Origin: Nannocystineae bacterium
Lineage (GTDB): Bacteria > Myxococcota_A > Polyangia > Haliangiales > Haliangiaceae
Assembly: GCA_007133195.1 (NCBI GenBank)
Contig: SLNH01000234.1
Span: 1 to 34,571, forward strand
Length of the DNA stretch: 34,571 bases
Direction of reading: 5' to 3'
Shown here in pieces: positions 34,206-34,571 of this stretch; the first letter of the stretch is position 1, and the number at the start of each line of letters is the position of its first letter. The translations under genes were made by a program, and so were the position numbers. The notes below the pieces were generated by a model. It did not search any database. It saw only the letters and a list, made by a program, of their open reading frames with translations, and had not been told where the DNA came from.

Positions 34206-34571
34206 ATGCGTGCATTGCGCGATGCTGCGGTGTTAACCGGGTTCGCCGGGGCGTTGTCCCTGGCTTGCGGTAGTGCTGGCGGTTCCGAGCCGCCTGACGC
34301 CGGAGGCCCCATCGGAGACGCCGACGAGGTCGACGGCCTCGTTTCGATCGTGGTCGAGCCCCAGGATGAGACGTTCGTCATCGAAGGCGACGACCCAGCC
34401 CGCGCCGACTATCAGGCCATAGGCCAGCTCGAAGACGGGGGCGAGGTCGACCTAACCGATCAGGCTCAGTTTTCATTGGACAACCAGGGCGTGGGGAGCT
34501 TCGAGGGGGCGAGCTTCACGTCCTCGATCGCGCGGGGCGGTCGGAGCGGGGTGTCGGCGACGGTGGGGAGC
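34206..34571 (+). CDS. lipoprotein (C-terminus cut by window edge)
   Basis: Open from ATG 34206 to the window end (122 residues visible). GGAG lies five bases upstream. MRALRDAAVLTGFAGALSLAC is a lipoprotein signal with lipobox LSLAC, followed by a Gly/Ser/Pro/Asp linker. The visible mature part (VSIVVEPQDETFVIEGDDPARADYQAIGQLEDGGEVDLTDQAQFSLDNQGVGSFEG) reads as a bacterial Ig-like domain of the kind found at the front of large exported proteins. Divergent from the UspA gene. Function unknown. Confidence 0.85.
   Translation, partial: MRALRDAAVLTGFAGALSLACGSAGGSEPPDAGGPIGDADEVDGLVSIVVEPQDETFVIEGDDPARADYQAIGQLEDGGEVDLTDQAQFSLDNQGVGSFEGASFTSSIARGGRSGVSATVGS

Overview
The window is high-GC, densely coded bacterial DNA. 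It carries three Ser/Thr protein kinases, an FHA-domain sigma-54 activator, a hybrid histidine kinase and several unrecognised lipoproteins. That combination points to a myxobacterium-like member of the Myxococcota. This is inferred from gene content; there is no rRNA marker. I see no tRNA, rRNA, insertion sequence, prophage or CRISPR array, so this reads as chromosomal backbone rather than an island.

Layout. 1-1643 is a Ser/Thr kinase cut by the window edge, divergent from a large lipoprotein (1800-3326). 3367-5937 is a nadK-recN pair. 6250-7503 is a lipoprotein ending in 25 consecutive aspartates, closed by a strong bidirectional terminator. 15056 down to 7595 is a same-strand signalling block: a 1224-residue kinase/ATPase/TPR protein, a Cys-rich lipoprotein, a kinase with a degenerate cyclase-like tail, and an FHA/AAA+/Fis sigma-54 activator. 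The last three are translationally coupled or nearly so. 15999-21195 is a TetR-adaptor-RND pump operon with four-base ATGA overlaps and an operator-like repeat over the TetR start. 21205-25357 holds a winged-helix membrane protein, a CBS protein, a DUF4142 protein, MtfA and a glycerophosphodiester phosphodiesterase. 25600-28202 holds an outer-membrane-type protein and a PAS hybrid histidine kinase. 28303-32663 holds a TPR protein with an Arg/Gly/Gln tail, an Asp23/Gls24 protein, an MJ1255-type glycosyltransferase and an unrecognised barrel-like protein. 32725-34024 is a stress pair (UspA then Hsp20). 34206 to the end is the start of a lipoprotein.

The most interesting signal is regulatory. 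The DUF4142 gene is preceded by a near-consensus sigma-54 promoter (22765-22780). About 80 and 112 bases upstream of its predicted start lie two copies of a 32-bp repeat, each with an inverted repeat at its centre; 32 bp is three helical turns, so both would lie on the same DNA face. The poly-Asp lipoprotein has a second sigma-54-like promoter (6200-6215), with an inverted repeat about 108 bases upstream built from the same pentamers. The FHA sigma-54 activator is encoded in this window, so a local kinase-to-activator-to-envelope-protein circuit is a testable hypothesis. I found no convincing new defence or biosynthetic system.
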